A stretch of DNA of 64,000 nucleotides from Pimelobacter simplex (GTDB lineage: Bacteria; Actinomycetota; Actinomycetes; Propionibacteriales; Nocardioidaceae): NCBI RefSeq assembly GCF_900114845.1, contig NZ_FOUK01000001.1, positions 372,001-436,000 of the forward strand, read 5' to 3'. Position 1 is the first letter of the stretch, and each line of letters opens with the position of its first letter. This document shows positions 25,363 through 32,970 of the stretch, piece after piece. Under the pieces are notes generated by a model. It saw nothing but the letters and a program-made list of their open reading frames with translations, had not been told where the DNA came from and did not search any database. The position numbers and the translations under genes are program-made.

Positions 25363-26598
25363 TCAGACCTCCCAGGTGCACGGCAGGCTGGTCGGCCCGC
25401 GGAAGCCCCAGCCCCAGAACTCGACGCCGTCGCCGGAGGCGCGCTCGAGGTTGGGGATGGTCTCGAGCAGCTCCTCGAGCGCGATCCGCATGACCTGGTT
25501 GGCGTAGTAGATCCCCGCGCACGCGTGGCTGCCCGCGCCGAACGCGAGGTGCGGCAACGGCGGGCGGTGCAGGTCGTACTCGGTCGGGGCGTCCCAGTGG
25601 CCGGTGTCGTGGTTGGCCGAGCCGTACGACTGGATGACGGGCGTCCCGGCAGGCAGGTCGACGCCGGCGACGGTGACGTCGCGGGTGCTGATCCGGGCGG
25701 TCGCCGACCAGATCGGCGAGGTCCAGCGCATGCCCTCCGCGATCGCACGGGGGAGCAGGGTCGGGTCGTCGACGACCTCCTCGAGCTGCTCGGGCCGGCT
25801 GAACAGCCCGACCAGCGTGGACGCCGTCCCGTGGCCCGGCTCCTGCATCGCCCCGAGGAGGTAGACGTAGATGGTCGGGTAGACGTACTCGCGCTCGCGG
25901 GTGCGCCCGGGCGGCATGCCGTCGTGCAGCCAGTGCGAGATGGCGGTGTCGGCCGGCTCGGCGATCCAGCGGTCGATGAGCGGGTCGACGGTCGCGCGGA
26001 TCTCGGCCTTCGCCTCGTCGCCCGGCCGGAAGCCCTCAGGGTTGGTGAACTCACCGTCGGCGTCGACCGCGGCATTGGTGAACGAGGCGCTGAGCTGGTG
26101 GAACCACCGGCGCAGCGTGTCGGAGGGGACGTCGGCGAGGCCCAGCAGGTCGCCGAGCGAGCGGACGCTGACCGGCTCGCAGTACTCCGCGACCAGCTCG
26201 GCGTGCCCGCGGCCCTCGAAGCGGTCGAGGTAGCGGCGGGCGATCGGCCGGACCAGGTCGTCGACCCACCGGTCGACCTCGACCGGCTGCAGCTGAGGCT
26301 CGACCATGCCGCGCAGGTCGGCGTGGATGTCGCCGTTGACGCCGATGATCGCGGGGTGGCCGAAGGTCCGCCCGCCGGCCGGCGTGATGATCGCCTCGAA
26401 GTCGGGGCTGGTCGCGATCTCCCGGCACACCTCGGCGGTCGAGGCGACGTACGAGCCCAGCACCGGCACCCAGGCCAGCGGCGCCTCGCGGCGCAGCCGC
26501 TCGTAGACCGGGTACGGGTTGCGCTCGAGCTGGGTCATCGTCACGGCGTCGAGCCAGGACAGGTCGGGGCCGGTGGTGGGCTGCTGGACAGTGGTCAT
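25363..26598 (-). CDS. gcoA: Guaiacol O-demethylase cytochrome P450 (GcoA/CYP255A type)
   Basis: A 411-residue P450. The heme ligand motif is [10 protein letters not shown] with C360. The I-helix reads [12 protein letters not shown] in place of the usual acid-alcohol pair, as in GcoA. The three phenylalanines that hold guaiacol in Amycolatopsis GcoA (F75, F169, F395) are found at the same places here once a four-residue longer N-terminus is allowed for: F79, F173, F399. The expected reaction is guaiacol to catechol plus formaldehyde. The ATG at 26598 has GAGGAG at good spacing. Reductase and EthD genes follow; an AraC-type gene is divergent. Confidence 0.93.
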   Translation of the reverse strand: MTTVQQPTTGPDLSWLDAVTMTQLERNPYPVYERLRREAPLAWVPVLGSYVASTAEVCREIATSPDFEAIITPAGGRTFGHPAIIGVNGDIHADLRGMVEPQLQPVEVDRWVDDLVRPIARRYLDRFEGRGHAELVAEYCEPVSVRSLGDLLGLADVPSDTLRRWFHQLSASFTNAAVDADGEFTNPEGFRPGDEAKAEIRATVDPLIDRWIAEPADTAISHWLHDGMPPGRTREREYVYPTIYVYLLGAMQEPGHGTASTLVGLFSRPEQLEEVVDDPTLLPRAIAEGMRWTSPIWSATARISTRDVTVAGVDLPAGTPVIQSYGSANHDTGHWDAPTEYDLHRPPLPHLAFGAGSHACAGIYYANQVMRIALEELLETIPNLERASGDGVEFWGWGFRGPTSLPCTWEV

Positions 26599-26670
26599 CG
26601 GTGCTCCTCGGGCTGGGAACGGAGGGTTCGAGATGACCGGGAACGTAGGTCGGCCAGGGAGCGGCGGCGA

Positions 26671-26703
26671 CACCGATCGCGCGCTCGCGGCACCGATCGC
26701 GCG
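26671..26703. promoter_or_regulatory. Direct repeats between gcoA and the AraC gene
   Basis: CACCGATCGCGCG occurs twice, at 26671-26683 and 26691-26703, with a period of 20 bases (about two helix turns). This is the usual layout of AraC-family half-sites. The pair lies in the 142-base gap between the divergent gcoA and regulator genes, so it is a likely site for that regulator. A related CACCG repeat pair lies upstream of the second AraC gene (29976-29994). Confidence 0.55.
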
Positions 26704-26740
26704 GCTACTTTGTGACGTGCGTCTCAGGTAGATTTCGGCC

Positions 26741-27673
26741 ATGCCCGGCCGCCGCGCGGCGCCGCGCGACTGGGGAGATGCCTCGCGGGTCGTCGCGGAC
26801 GCCTACTTCCCCCACGAGCTGCGGCTCGTGGGCGGGGTGCACGAGCCGCGGCTGACGCTGCGCACGCTCGACCTCGGTCCGGTGTTGATCGGCCACGTGG
26901 GCTGGGGTGCCGACGTCGCGATCCAGTGCGACTACCCCGGCGCCTACGAGATCAACATGCCCGTGACCGGGCACCTCGAGAGCGTCGGCCGGCACGGCCG
27001 GGTCACGTCGGTGACCGGCCAGGGCACGGTCTTCCGGCCCGACACGCCCTCGCTGATCAGTCACTGGGACGCGACCTGCACGGTGCTGGGGGTGAAGTTC
27101 GACAGCGCCTGGCTCGAGGTCGAGGCGGAGCGGCTGCTCGGCACCGACCGGGTCTCCGTGCGCGGCCTGCTGCCCGAGCAGCTGCACCTCGAGAGCGGTC
27201 ACGGTCGCGCCTGGCGCCACCTCGTCGCGAGCCTGGCGAGCAACCTGCACGTGCCCGGACTCTTCGACCACAGCGAGCTCGTGCGTCGTCAGCTCGCCGG
27301 TGCCCTCGCGGCCGGGCTGCTCGAGGCGTGCGCACCCGAGGCCGGCACCGGGCCGGCGCAGCCGCGCCGGCTCCGGCAGGTCGTCGAGCAGATCCACGAC
27401 GACCCGGCCCGGGCCTGGACGGCGGCCGAGATGGCGGTGCTCGGCGGCACCAGCGTGCGCCGCCTGCAGGAGGCCTTCCGGCAGTGGCTCGGGTGCACCC
27501 CCACGCAGTACCTGCTCGACGTCCGGCTGCAGCGCGCGCGAGCCGACCTGCTGGCGGACCCCGCGCTGAGGGTCAGCGACGTCGCGGCGCGCTGGGGGTT
27601 CTCGAGCGCGAGCCGCTTCGCCGCCGCCTACCGGCGCCGCTACGGCGAGCCGCCGGCGTCCGCACGGCGCTGA
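26741..27673 (+). CDS. AraC-family regulator, probably of gcoAB
   Basis: A 310-residue AraC-type activator. The N-terminal about 190 residues form the AraC-binding-like domain ([36 protein letters not shown]). The C-terminus has the double helix-turn-helix ([21 protein letters not shown], then [28 protein letters not shown]). It is divergent from gcoA and likely switches it on with guaiacol or a related phenol. It is clearly a paralogue of the regulator at 30058-30987. Its start overlaps no other gene; ATG 26741 has a weak ribosome-binding site. Confidence 0.88.
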   Translation: MPGRRAAPRDWGDASRVVADAYFPHELRLVGGVHEPRLTLRTLDLGPVLIGHVGWGADVAIQCDYPGAYEINMPVTGHLESVGRHGRVTSVTGQGTVFRPDTPSLISHWDATCTVLGVKFDSAWLEVEAERLLGTDRVSVRGLLPEQLHLESGHGRAWRHLVASLASNLHVPGLFDHSELVRRQLAGALAAGLLEACAPEAGTGPAQPRRLRQVVEQIHDDPARAWTAAEMAVLGGTSVRRLQEAFRQWLGCTPTQYLLDVRLQRARADLLADPALRVSDVAARWGFSSASRFAAAYRRRYGEPPASARR

Positions 27674-27677
27674 CGCG

Positions 27678-27712
27678 CCGGTGCCCGGCCGCACGCAGCG
27701 ACCGGGCACCGG
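27678..27712. terminator. Bidirectional hairpin between gcoR-like and hydroxylase genes
   Basis: Perfect 11-bp arms CCGGTGCCCGG (27678-27688) and CCGGGCACCGG (27702-27712) with a 13-base loop lie between two convergent genes. It starts five bases after the regulator's stop and ends 15 bases before the end of the hydroxylase gene. It should serve both strands. Confidence 0.7.
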
Positions 27713-27727
27713 GGAGTGGGGAGACGC

Positions 27728-29314
27728 TCAGAACAGGTCGGGCACCGTCCAGCCGTCGAGGTCGTACTCGGCGAGGAACTCGTCCGCGAACCCCTTCATC
27801 GCGGCCACGTGCCCGCGGTTCTGGGCGGCGAAGAGGAGCTCGGCCTTCACGTTCTCGTGGTTGCCCGAGTAGTTGCGCTCGTACAGCTCGTGCCGGCCGC
27901 CGAACTCGGAGCCGATCGAGTCCCACAGCGCCTTCATCACCTTGACCCGGTCGACGGCGGTGATGCCGTTCGAGCCGCGGACGTACTTGTCGAGGTACGG
28001 GCGCACGTCCGGCGACTTGAAGTCGGCGGCGCCCGAGGGCAGGTAGATGAGGCCGGAGGCGACGTCCTGCTCGATGATCTCCTTGACCCGCGGGTAGCCG
28101 TGGATCATGAACATCCGGTAGGTCAGGCCGTACTCGAGCTTCGGGATGACGGCGTCGCCGACCCACGGCTCGGGGTCGCGGGCCATCGACTCGGTGAGCG
28201 ACCAGAAGAGGTTGCGCCAGCCGATGACCTCGCCGACGCGGGTCTGCACGCCGCGGAAGTCGCCGGAGCCGGTGGTGTCGAGCGCCTTCATGAGCAGGCC
28301 GGCGATGAAGTCGAGCTTGACCGCGAGGCGGGTGCAGCCCTGGAAGGTGAAGCGGGGCAGGAAGCCGGACTGCGGGAAGAACGCGTTGATCCGGTCGACG
28401 TCGCCGTACATGAAGACGTTCTCCCAGGGCACGAGCACCTTGTCGAAGACGAAGATGGTGTCGTTCTCGTCCATCCGGCTCGACAGGGGGTAGTCGAACG
28501 GCGTGCCGTTCTGCGCCGCCTGCTGGGTGTACGACGTGCGGCAGATCAGCTTCACGCCCGGCGCGTCCATGGGCACGGTGCAGATGAGCGCGAACTGCTT
28601 CTTGCGGATCGGCAGGCCGTAGTGGGCGATGAAGTTGTAGTTGGTGATCGCCGAGCCGGTCGCGACGACCTTGGCGCCGGAGACGACGAGCCCGGCGTCG
28701 GTCTCCTTCTCGACCTTCATGTAGACGTCGCCGACCTCGTCGGGCGGCAGGTTCCGGTCGACCGGCGGGTTGATGATCGCGTGGTTCCAGTAGAGGACCT
28801 TCTCCTGGGACTCGCGGTACCAGCGCTCCGCGTTGTCCTGGAACGGCGCGTAGAGCTCCTTGTTGGCGTGGAGCGTGCCGAGGAAGCTCGCCTTGTAGTC
28901 GGGGCTGCGGCCCATCCAGCCCCAGGTCATCTTCGCCCAGCGGGCGATCGCGTCGCGCTCCTTGAGGAGGTCCGCCGACGAGGTGGGGGTCTTGAAGAAC
29001 GGCATGGTGACGCCGCCGTTGCCGGTGTCGGTGGGCACCGTGAGCTCGTCGACGTGGGGGCCGGTGTGGAGGGCGTCGTACAGCCGGGCGGTCATCCGGA
29101 CCGGGTTGCGGAAGGCCTCGTGCGTGGTGACGTCCTTGACCCGCTCGCCGTGGAGGTAGATCTCCCGGCCGTCGCGGAGGCTCTCGATGTACTCGTCCCC
29201 GGTCATCGGCCGGGAGGCGAAGTTCGTCTGCTGGTTGGCCGGGGCGTTCGCGGCCGGGTTCACGGTCGGCGGACCGTCGCCGGCGGCCGTCTCGGGGGCG
29301 AGGGTGTCGGTCAT
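27728..29314 (-). CDS. Two-component flavin-dependent aromatic hydroxylase, large subunit (HpaB/PheA1 type)
   Basis: A 528-residue oxygenase of the 4-hydroxyphenylacetate 3-monooxygenase family. It uses FADH2 supplied by a separate reductase to add an ortho hydroxyl group to a phenol ring. Family segments seen include [34 protein letters not shown], and [27 protein letters not shown]. With the flavin reductase (29325-29870) and a divergent AraC gene, the set looks like the PheA1/PheA2/PheR phenol hydroxylase group of rhodococci, which makes catechol; a 4-hydroxyphenylacetate role is the alternative. GAGGAG lies at good spacing before the ATG. Confidence 0.88.
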   Translation of the reverse strand: MTDTLAPETAAGDGPPTVNPAANAPANQQTNFASRPMTGDEYIESLRDGREIYLHGERVKDVTTHEAFRNPVRMTARLYDALHTGPHVDELTVPTDTGNGGVTMPFFKTPTSSADLLKERDAIARWAKMTWGWMGRSPDYKASFLGTLHANKELYAPFQDNAERWYRESQEKVLYWNHAIINPPVDRNLPPDEVGDVYMKVEKETDAGLVVSGAKVVATGSAITNYNFIAHYGLPIRKKQFALICTVPMDAPGVKLICRTSYTQQAAQNGTPFDYPLSSRMDENDTIFVFDKVLVPWENVFMYGDVDRINAFFPQSGFLPRFTFQGCTRLAVKLDFIAGLLMKALDTTGSGDFRGVQTRVGEVIGWRNLFWSLTESMARDPEPWVGDAVIPKLEYGLTYRMFMIHGYPRVKEIIEQDVASGLIYLPSGAADFKSPDVRPYLDKYVRGSNGITAVDRVKVMKALWDSIGSEFGGRHELYERNYSGNHENVKAELLFAAQNRGHVAAMKGFADEFLAEYDLDGWTVPDLF

Positions 29315-29324
29315 CGGGTTCTCC

Positions 29325-29870
29325 TCAGTAGTGGGTGTCGGCCGGCACGGGTGCGCCGAACCATCCGGTGTGGGGGTCGTCCTGGCACCCGAGCCAGACG
29401 ACGTCGGACGAGCGGTCGCCGAGGTGGTGGAACGAGCTGTCGCTGAACAGCAGCGGACGCCGTCCGGTGCTGTGCACCTCGACGATCTCGCCGAGGAACA
29501 GGAGGTGGTCGCCCCCGTCGTCGGTGCGCCAGGGGCGGCAGACGACGGTCGCCGCCGTGCCGCGCAGCGTGGGTGCGGTGGAGCCGGCGGCCCAGGGGAG
29601 CGGGTCCGGGCTGGGCCGGCCGGCGAAGTGCATCGCGACGTCGACCTGGTCGTCGGCGAGCACGTTGACGGCGAACGCGGCGCCGTCCAGGAAGGCCGCC
29701 GCCCGGGAGGTGCGGGTCAGCGCGACCTGGACCAGCGGCGGGTCGAGCGAGATCGGCGTGAACGCGGTGACGGTCGCGCCGTGGTGGGCGCCGTCCGGCG
29801 TGCGGCAGGTGACCACGGTGACGCCGGTGGCGAATCGGCCGAAGGTCGACCGCAGGGTGCGCGGGTCCAT
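29325..29870 (-). CDS. Flavin reductase, small component (HpaC/PheA2 type)
   Basis: A 181-residue flavin reductase-like protein: [18 protein letters not shown] at the start, [23 protein letters not shown], and [20 protein letters not shown], all typical of the NADH:FAD/FMN reductase partner family. It provides reduced flavin to the hydroxylase encoded ten bases downstream. GAGGAG lies before the ATG. A C-terminal [16 protein letters not shown] strand completes the split-barrel fold. Confidence 0.9.
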   Translation of the reverse strand: MDPRTLRSTFGRFATGVTVVTCRTPDGAHHGATVTAFTPISLDPPLVQVALTRTSRAAAFLDGAAFAVNVLADDQVDVAMHFAGRPSPDPLPWAAGSTAPTLRGTAATVVCRPWRTDDGGDHLLFLGEIVEVHSTGRRPLLFSDSSFHHLGDRSSDVVWLGCQDDPHTGWFGAPVPADTHY

Positions 29871-29975
29871 GGGGTGCTCCTCGGGGACGGTGGTCGGACG
29901 AGTCGAGTGGACCGGGACGCTAGGCCGGGACGACGGCCGCGGCGATCCGCTGCGCGAAGGCGCTGTCCGGAATGC

Positions 29976-29994
29976 GCACCGGGTTGCACCGAGT
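29976..29994. promoter_or_regulatory. Candidate AraC-family half-site pair of the hydroxylase promoter
   Basis: GCACCGGGT (29976-29984) and GCACCGAGT (29986-29994) lie ten bases apart in the gap between the divergent flavin-reductase and AraC genes. They share the CACCG core with the repeats in front of gcoA, which fits the relatedness of the two regulators. Confidence 0.4.
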
Positions 29995-30057
29995 GCGTTT
30001 TGCGGATGATCCGGGGTCGGTAGTGTGAGGGGCGTCACTGAGGGGGTGAGGTGCGAC

Positions 30058-30987
30058 ATGACGGGCACCTTGACCGCGTCGTCCGAGCAGCTGGGCGACT
30101 TCTCCGACGCCGTCGCGCGGGCGTACTTCCCCCACGACCTCGTCGTGAAGCGCGGGCCGGCCGGTCCGGCCGACCTGCGCGCCGTCGACCTCGGCCCGGT
30201 CCGGCTGGCCCGGATCGGCTGGGGCTCCGAGGTCGCCGTCGAGTCCGACCACCCCGGCGCCTGGGCGATCAACGTGCCGCGCAGCGGCGTCCTCGAGGCC
30301 CAGGTGGGCGGGCACCACGTGCTCTCCCTCGACGGCCAGGCCACCGTCTGCCCGCCCGACGAGCAGACCCGGATGACCCGCTGGTCGGCCGACTGCTCGA
30401 TCGTCGGCATGCGGATCGAGCGCGGCTACCTCGTCGACGAGGTGACCGCGCTCGTGGGCCTGCCGACCGACCGGCTGCCGGCCCAGGTCGACCTGCGCAC
30501 CGACTCCGGCCGGGCCTGGATCGGGCTGCTCGCCTCGATCGGCACCGAGGTGCTCCGCAACCCCACGCTCGCCCGCGACGAGCGCGTCGGACGACGCCTG
30601 GCGGGCACGCTCACCGCCTCCTTCGTCGCCGCCTGCTTCCCCGAGGAGCCGGGCTGCGGCACCGTCCGCCCGCGGATCGTCTCCCGCGTGGTCGAGGCGA
30701 TGGAGGCCGACCCCGCGCGCGACTGGAGCGCCGCCGAGCTCGCCCGCGAGGCCGGGGTCGGCATCCGCCGGCTCCAGCAGGGCTTCCAGCGCTACCTCGG
30801 CCGCACGCCCAGCCAGCAGCTCCTGCTCATCCGGCTCGAGCGGGTCCACGCCGACCTGCTCGCCGGTCGCGCGAGGAGCGTGGCCGAGGCCGCCAACCAG
30901 TGGGGCTTCGGCCACCTGGGCCGGTTCGCCGCCTCCTACCGCGAGCGCTACGGCGTCGCGCCGTCGGTCACTCTCCGCGCGCGCTAG
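30058..30987 (+). CDS. AraC-family regulator, probably of the aromatic hydroxylase
   Basis: A 309-residue AraC-type protein and a close relative of the one at 26741-27673: compare AYFPHDLVVKRG, LGPVRLARIGWGSEVAVESDHPGAWAINVP. The C-terminal double helix-turn-helix is intact (LAREAGVGIRRLQQGFQRYLG; VAEAANQWGFGHLGRFAASYRERYG). It is divergent from the flavin reductase/hydroxylase pair and probably activates it with phenol-like inducers. The ATG at 30058 follows a GGGGGTGAGG purine stretch. The 3' end overlaps the convergent sigma-factor gene by 20 bases. Confidence 0.88.
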   Translation: MTGTLTASSEQLGDFSDAVARAYFPHDLVVKRGPAGPADLRAVDLGPVRLARIGWGSEVAVESDHPGAWAINVPRSGVLEAQVGGHHVLSLDGQATVCPPDEQTRMTRWSADCSIVGMRIERGYLVDEVTALVGLPTDRLPAQVDLRTDSGRAWIGLLASIGTEVLRNPTLARDERVGRRLAGTLTASFVAACFPEEPGCGTVRPRIVSRVVEAMEADPARDWSAAELAREAGVGIRRLQQGFQRYLGRTPSQQLLLIRLERVHADLLAGRARSVAEAANQWGFGHLGRFAASYRERYGVAPSVTLRAR

Positions 30988-32230
30988 CCGCGCGCTGCTC
31001 CAGCAGCGCCCGCTCACCCGCGTTGCGGGTACGACGCGCCGCCTCGGCGAACTCCTCGGCCGCCTCGTCCCCGCGCCCGGCCCGGTCGAGCAGGTCGCCG
31101 CGGACGCTCGGCACGAGCGGGGAGTCGGCCAGCGCGCCCGGCGGCAGCGCCGCCAGCACGGCGAGCCCGGCGTCGGGCCCCGCCGCGCGACCGTGGGCCA
31201 CCGCTCGGTTGACCTCGACGACCGGACCGGGCGCGGCGTCGGCCAGGACGTCGTACAGGCGGGCGATGCGGGGCCAGTCGGTGGCCGCCGGCGTCGTCGC
31301 CCGGGCGTGCTCGGCGGCGATCGCGGCCTGGAGGTAGTAGCGGCCGACCGGGACGCCGCGCGCGGCGATCGCCTCGGCCCGGCCGAGCGCGGCGAGCCCG
31401 CGCCGGATCAGGAGCTGGTCCCAGCGGGCGCGGTCCTGGTCGTCGAGCAGCACCGGGCGGCCGGCGGTGTCGGTGCGCGCGGTCAGCCGGGAGCCCTGCA
31501 GCTCGAGCAGCGCCTGCAGGCCGTGCACCTCGGGCTCGTCGGGGGTCAGCTCGGCCAGCATCCGGGCCAGCCGGATCGCCTCGGCTGCGAGGTCGGGGCG
31601 GGTCCAGTCGTCGCCCGCGGTCGCGGCGTACCCCTCGTTGAAGACGAGGTAGACGACCGCCATCACGTCGTCCAGCCGGGCGGTGCGGTCGGCGCCCGTC
31701 GGGAGCTCGAGCTCGGCGCCCGCCTCGGTCAGGGTGCGCTTGGCGCGGGAGATCCGCTGGCCCATCGTCGCGTCGGGGACGAGGAAGCCGCGGGCGATCT
31801 CGGTGGTGGTCAGGCCGCCGACCATCCGCAGCGTGAGCGCCGCGCGGGACTCGGGGGTGAGCGCCGGGTGGCAGCACAGGAAGATCAGCCGGAGGACGTC
31901 GTCCTCGATGTAGTCGACGTGCGCGTCCAGGTCGGGCATCGGATCCGCCTCTCCGGCGGTGCGCTCGAGCTCGGCGGTCTTGCGCCGCAGCGTGTCGGCG
32001 CGCCGGAAGGCGTCGATCGCCCGCCGCTTGGCCGTCGTCATCAGCCACGCTGCCGGGTTGGCCGGGACGCCCGTGGCCGGCCACTGCTCGAGCGCGGTTA
32101 CGAAGGCGTCCTGGGCGAGGTCCTCGGCCAGCGCGACGTCCCTGGTCAGCCGGGTCAGCGCCGCGATGAGCAGCGGCGCCTCCCGGCGCCATACCTCGAC
32201 GACGGCGTCGGACGGGCTGGCCTCGGGCAT
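30968..32230 (-). CDS. ECF42-type RNA polymerase sigma factor with C-terminal TPR-like extension
   Basis: A 420-residue extracytoplasmic-function sigma factor. Region 2 is seen at about residues 20-85 (DLAQDAFVTALEQWP; NPAAWLMTTAKRRAIDAFRR) and region 4 at about 125-175 (RAALTLRMVGGLTTTEIARGFLVPDATMGQRISRAK). The long C-terminal part (DUF6596/TPR-like, about residues 185-410) and the neighbouring YCII-domain gene mark the ECF42 group, where the extension, not an anti-sigma factor, is thought to control activity. It lies downstream of the YCII gene on the same strand. Confidence 0.9.
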   Translation of the reverse strand: MPEASPSDAVVEVWRREAPLLIAALTRLTRDVALAEDLAQDAFVTALEQWPATGVPANPAAWLMTTAKRRAIDAFRRADTLRRKTAELERTAGEADPMPDLDAHVDYIEDDVLRLIFLCCHPALTPESRAALTLRMVGGLTTTEIARGFLVPDATMGQRISRAKRTLTEAGAELELPTGADRTARLDDVMAVVYLVFNEGYAATAGDDWTRPDLAAEAIRLARMLAELTPDEPEVHGLQALLELQGSRLTARTDTAGRPVLLDDQDRARWDQLLIRRGLAALGRAEAIAARGVPVGRYYLQAAIAAEHARATTPAATDWPRIARLYDVLADAAPGPVVEVNRAVAHGRAAGPDAGLAVLAALPPGALADSPLVPSVRGDLLDRAGRGDEAAEEFAEAARRTRNAGERALLEQRAASARGE

Positions 32231-32246
32231 GGGGCCAGCCTAGGGT

Positions 32247-32294
32247 CGCCGCTCCCCCCGCCGCCCGCTCCGCGAGGGGAAGGGGGGAGCGGCG
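32247..32294. terminator. GC-rich hairpin between the YCII and sigma genes
   Basis: Perfect 13-bp arms (32247-32259, 32282-32294) with a 22-base loop lie between the stop of the YCII gene and the start of the sigma gene. It may reduce read-through or stabilise the upstream message, so the sigma gene may be made in smaller amount. Confidence 0.5.
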
Positions 32295-32299
32295 GGGAC

Positions 32300-32674
32300 T
32301 CACTCGCTGGGCGGGGGACCCTCGGCGACCTGCCGCAGGGTGATCACGAGCTCCTGCGAGGGCCAGTGGTCGACGTGGAGCTGCGCCATCTCGCGCATGT
32401 TCTCCACGGCCTCCTCCTCGCTCTCGAACTGCAGGAGCGCCCAGCCGCCGACGACCTCCTTGGCCTCGGCGTACGGCCCGTCGACGCGGGTCATCTCACC
32501 CTTGCGGACGACGAAGTTGATCGCGTCCTCGGTGCCGAAGAGCCCGCCGCCGTCGAGGAAGCTCCCGTTGGCGGCGGACTTGGCGACGAACTCGTCCATC
32601 GCGTCCATCAGCGACTGCGGCGGGGGCTCGGTGATGCCCTCGGCCATCTTCACCAGACCCATGTAGCGCGTCAT
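32300..32674 (-). CDS. YCII/DGPF-domain protein linked to the ECF42 sigma factor
   Basis: A 124-residue YCII-family protein (MTRYMGLVKMAEGI... VDGPYAEAKEVVGGWALLQFESEEEAVE). The VDGPYAEAKE stretch is the DGPF signature. Such proteins are the regular neighbours, and often targets, of ECF42 sigma factors; their chemistry is not known. It is upstream of the sigma gene on the same strand with a 69-base gap. The strand before its start (32675-32970) holds only repeats. Confidence 0.88.
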   Translation of the reverse strand: MTRYMGLVKMAEGITEPPPQSLMDAMDEFVAKSAANGSFLDGGGLFGTEDAINFVVRKGEMTRVDGPYAEAKEVVGGWALLQFESEEEAVENMREMAQLHVDHWPSQELVITLRQVAEGPPPSE

Positions 32675-32767
32675 GCGGATCAGTCCTTCGTTCGTAGGTT
32701 TCGTGCTTGCTGTCGAACCTACGTCGAACGGGCGTCCGTGCTTTCGACACGGGCTGGAAAAGAATTC

Positions 32768-32822
32768 CGGCGGGCTGTCGGCGGGCTGTCGGCGGGGCGT
32801 TGGCGGGGCGTTGGCGGGTCGG
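32768..32822. repeat. 11-bp tandem repeat, five units
   Basis: Units CGGCGGGCTGT (twice), CGGCGGGGCGT, TGGCGGGGCGT and a partial TGGCGGGTCGG follow without gaps. The period equals one helix turn. It lies upstream of the YCII gene in a stretch without genes. No function is evident. Confidence 0.75.
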
Positions 32823-32833
32823 CCGGCTGATGT

Positions 32834-32947
32834 GGGGTAACACGCTGTCCACCGTGCTTCGCGCCGGTTGTCGGTGCTTCCACGCCGTTACAGCGGGGGT
32901 TGTGCGACGACAACCGCCGACCAGTGCGGTGGACAGCGTGTTACCCC
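32834..32947. repeat. Inverted-repeat-bounded element A (114 bp)
   Basis: Perfect 20-bp terminal inverted repeats GGGGTAACACGCTGTCCACC (32834-32853) and its complement (32928-32947) enclose 74 bases. An inner stem CGGTTGTCG / CGACAACCG can also form. A homologous element with the same ends and a similar inner part lies at 52221-52344. No coding frame is evident inside. It could be a small non-autonomous mobile element or a structured RNA. It fills the space between the YCII gene start and the icmF stop. Confidence 0.75.
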
Positions 32948-32970
32948 GGGGCCGGGGCCGGGGGCGGGGG

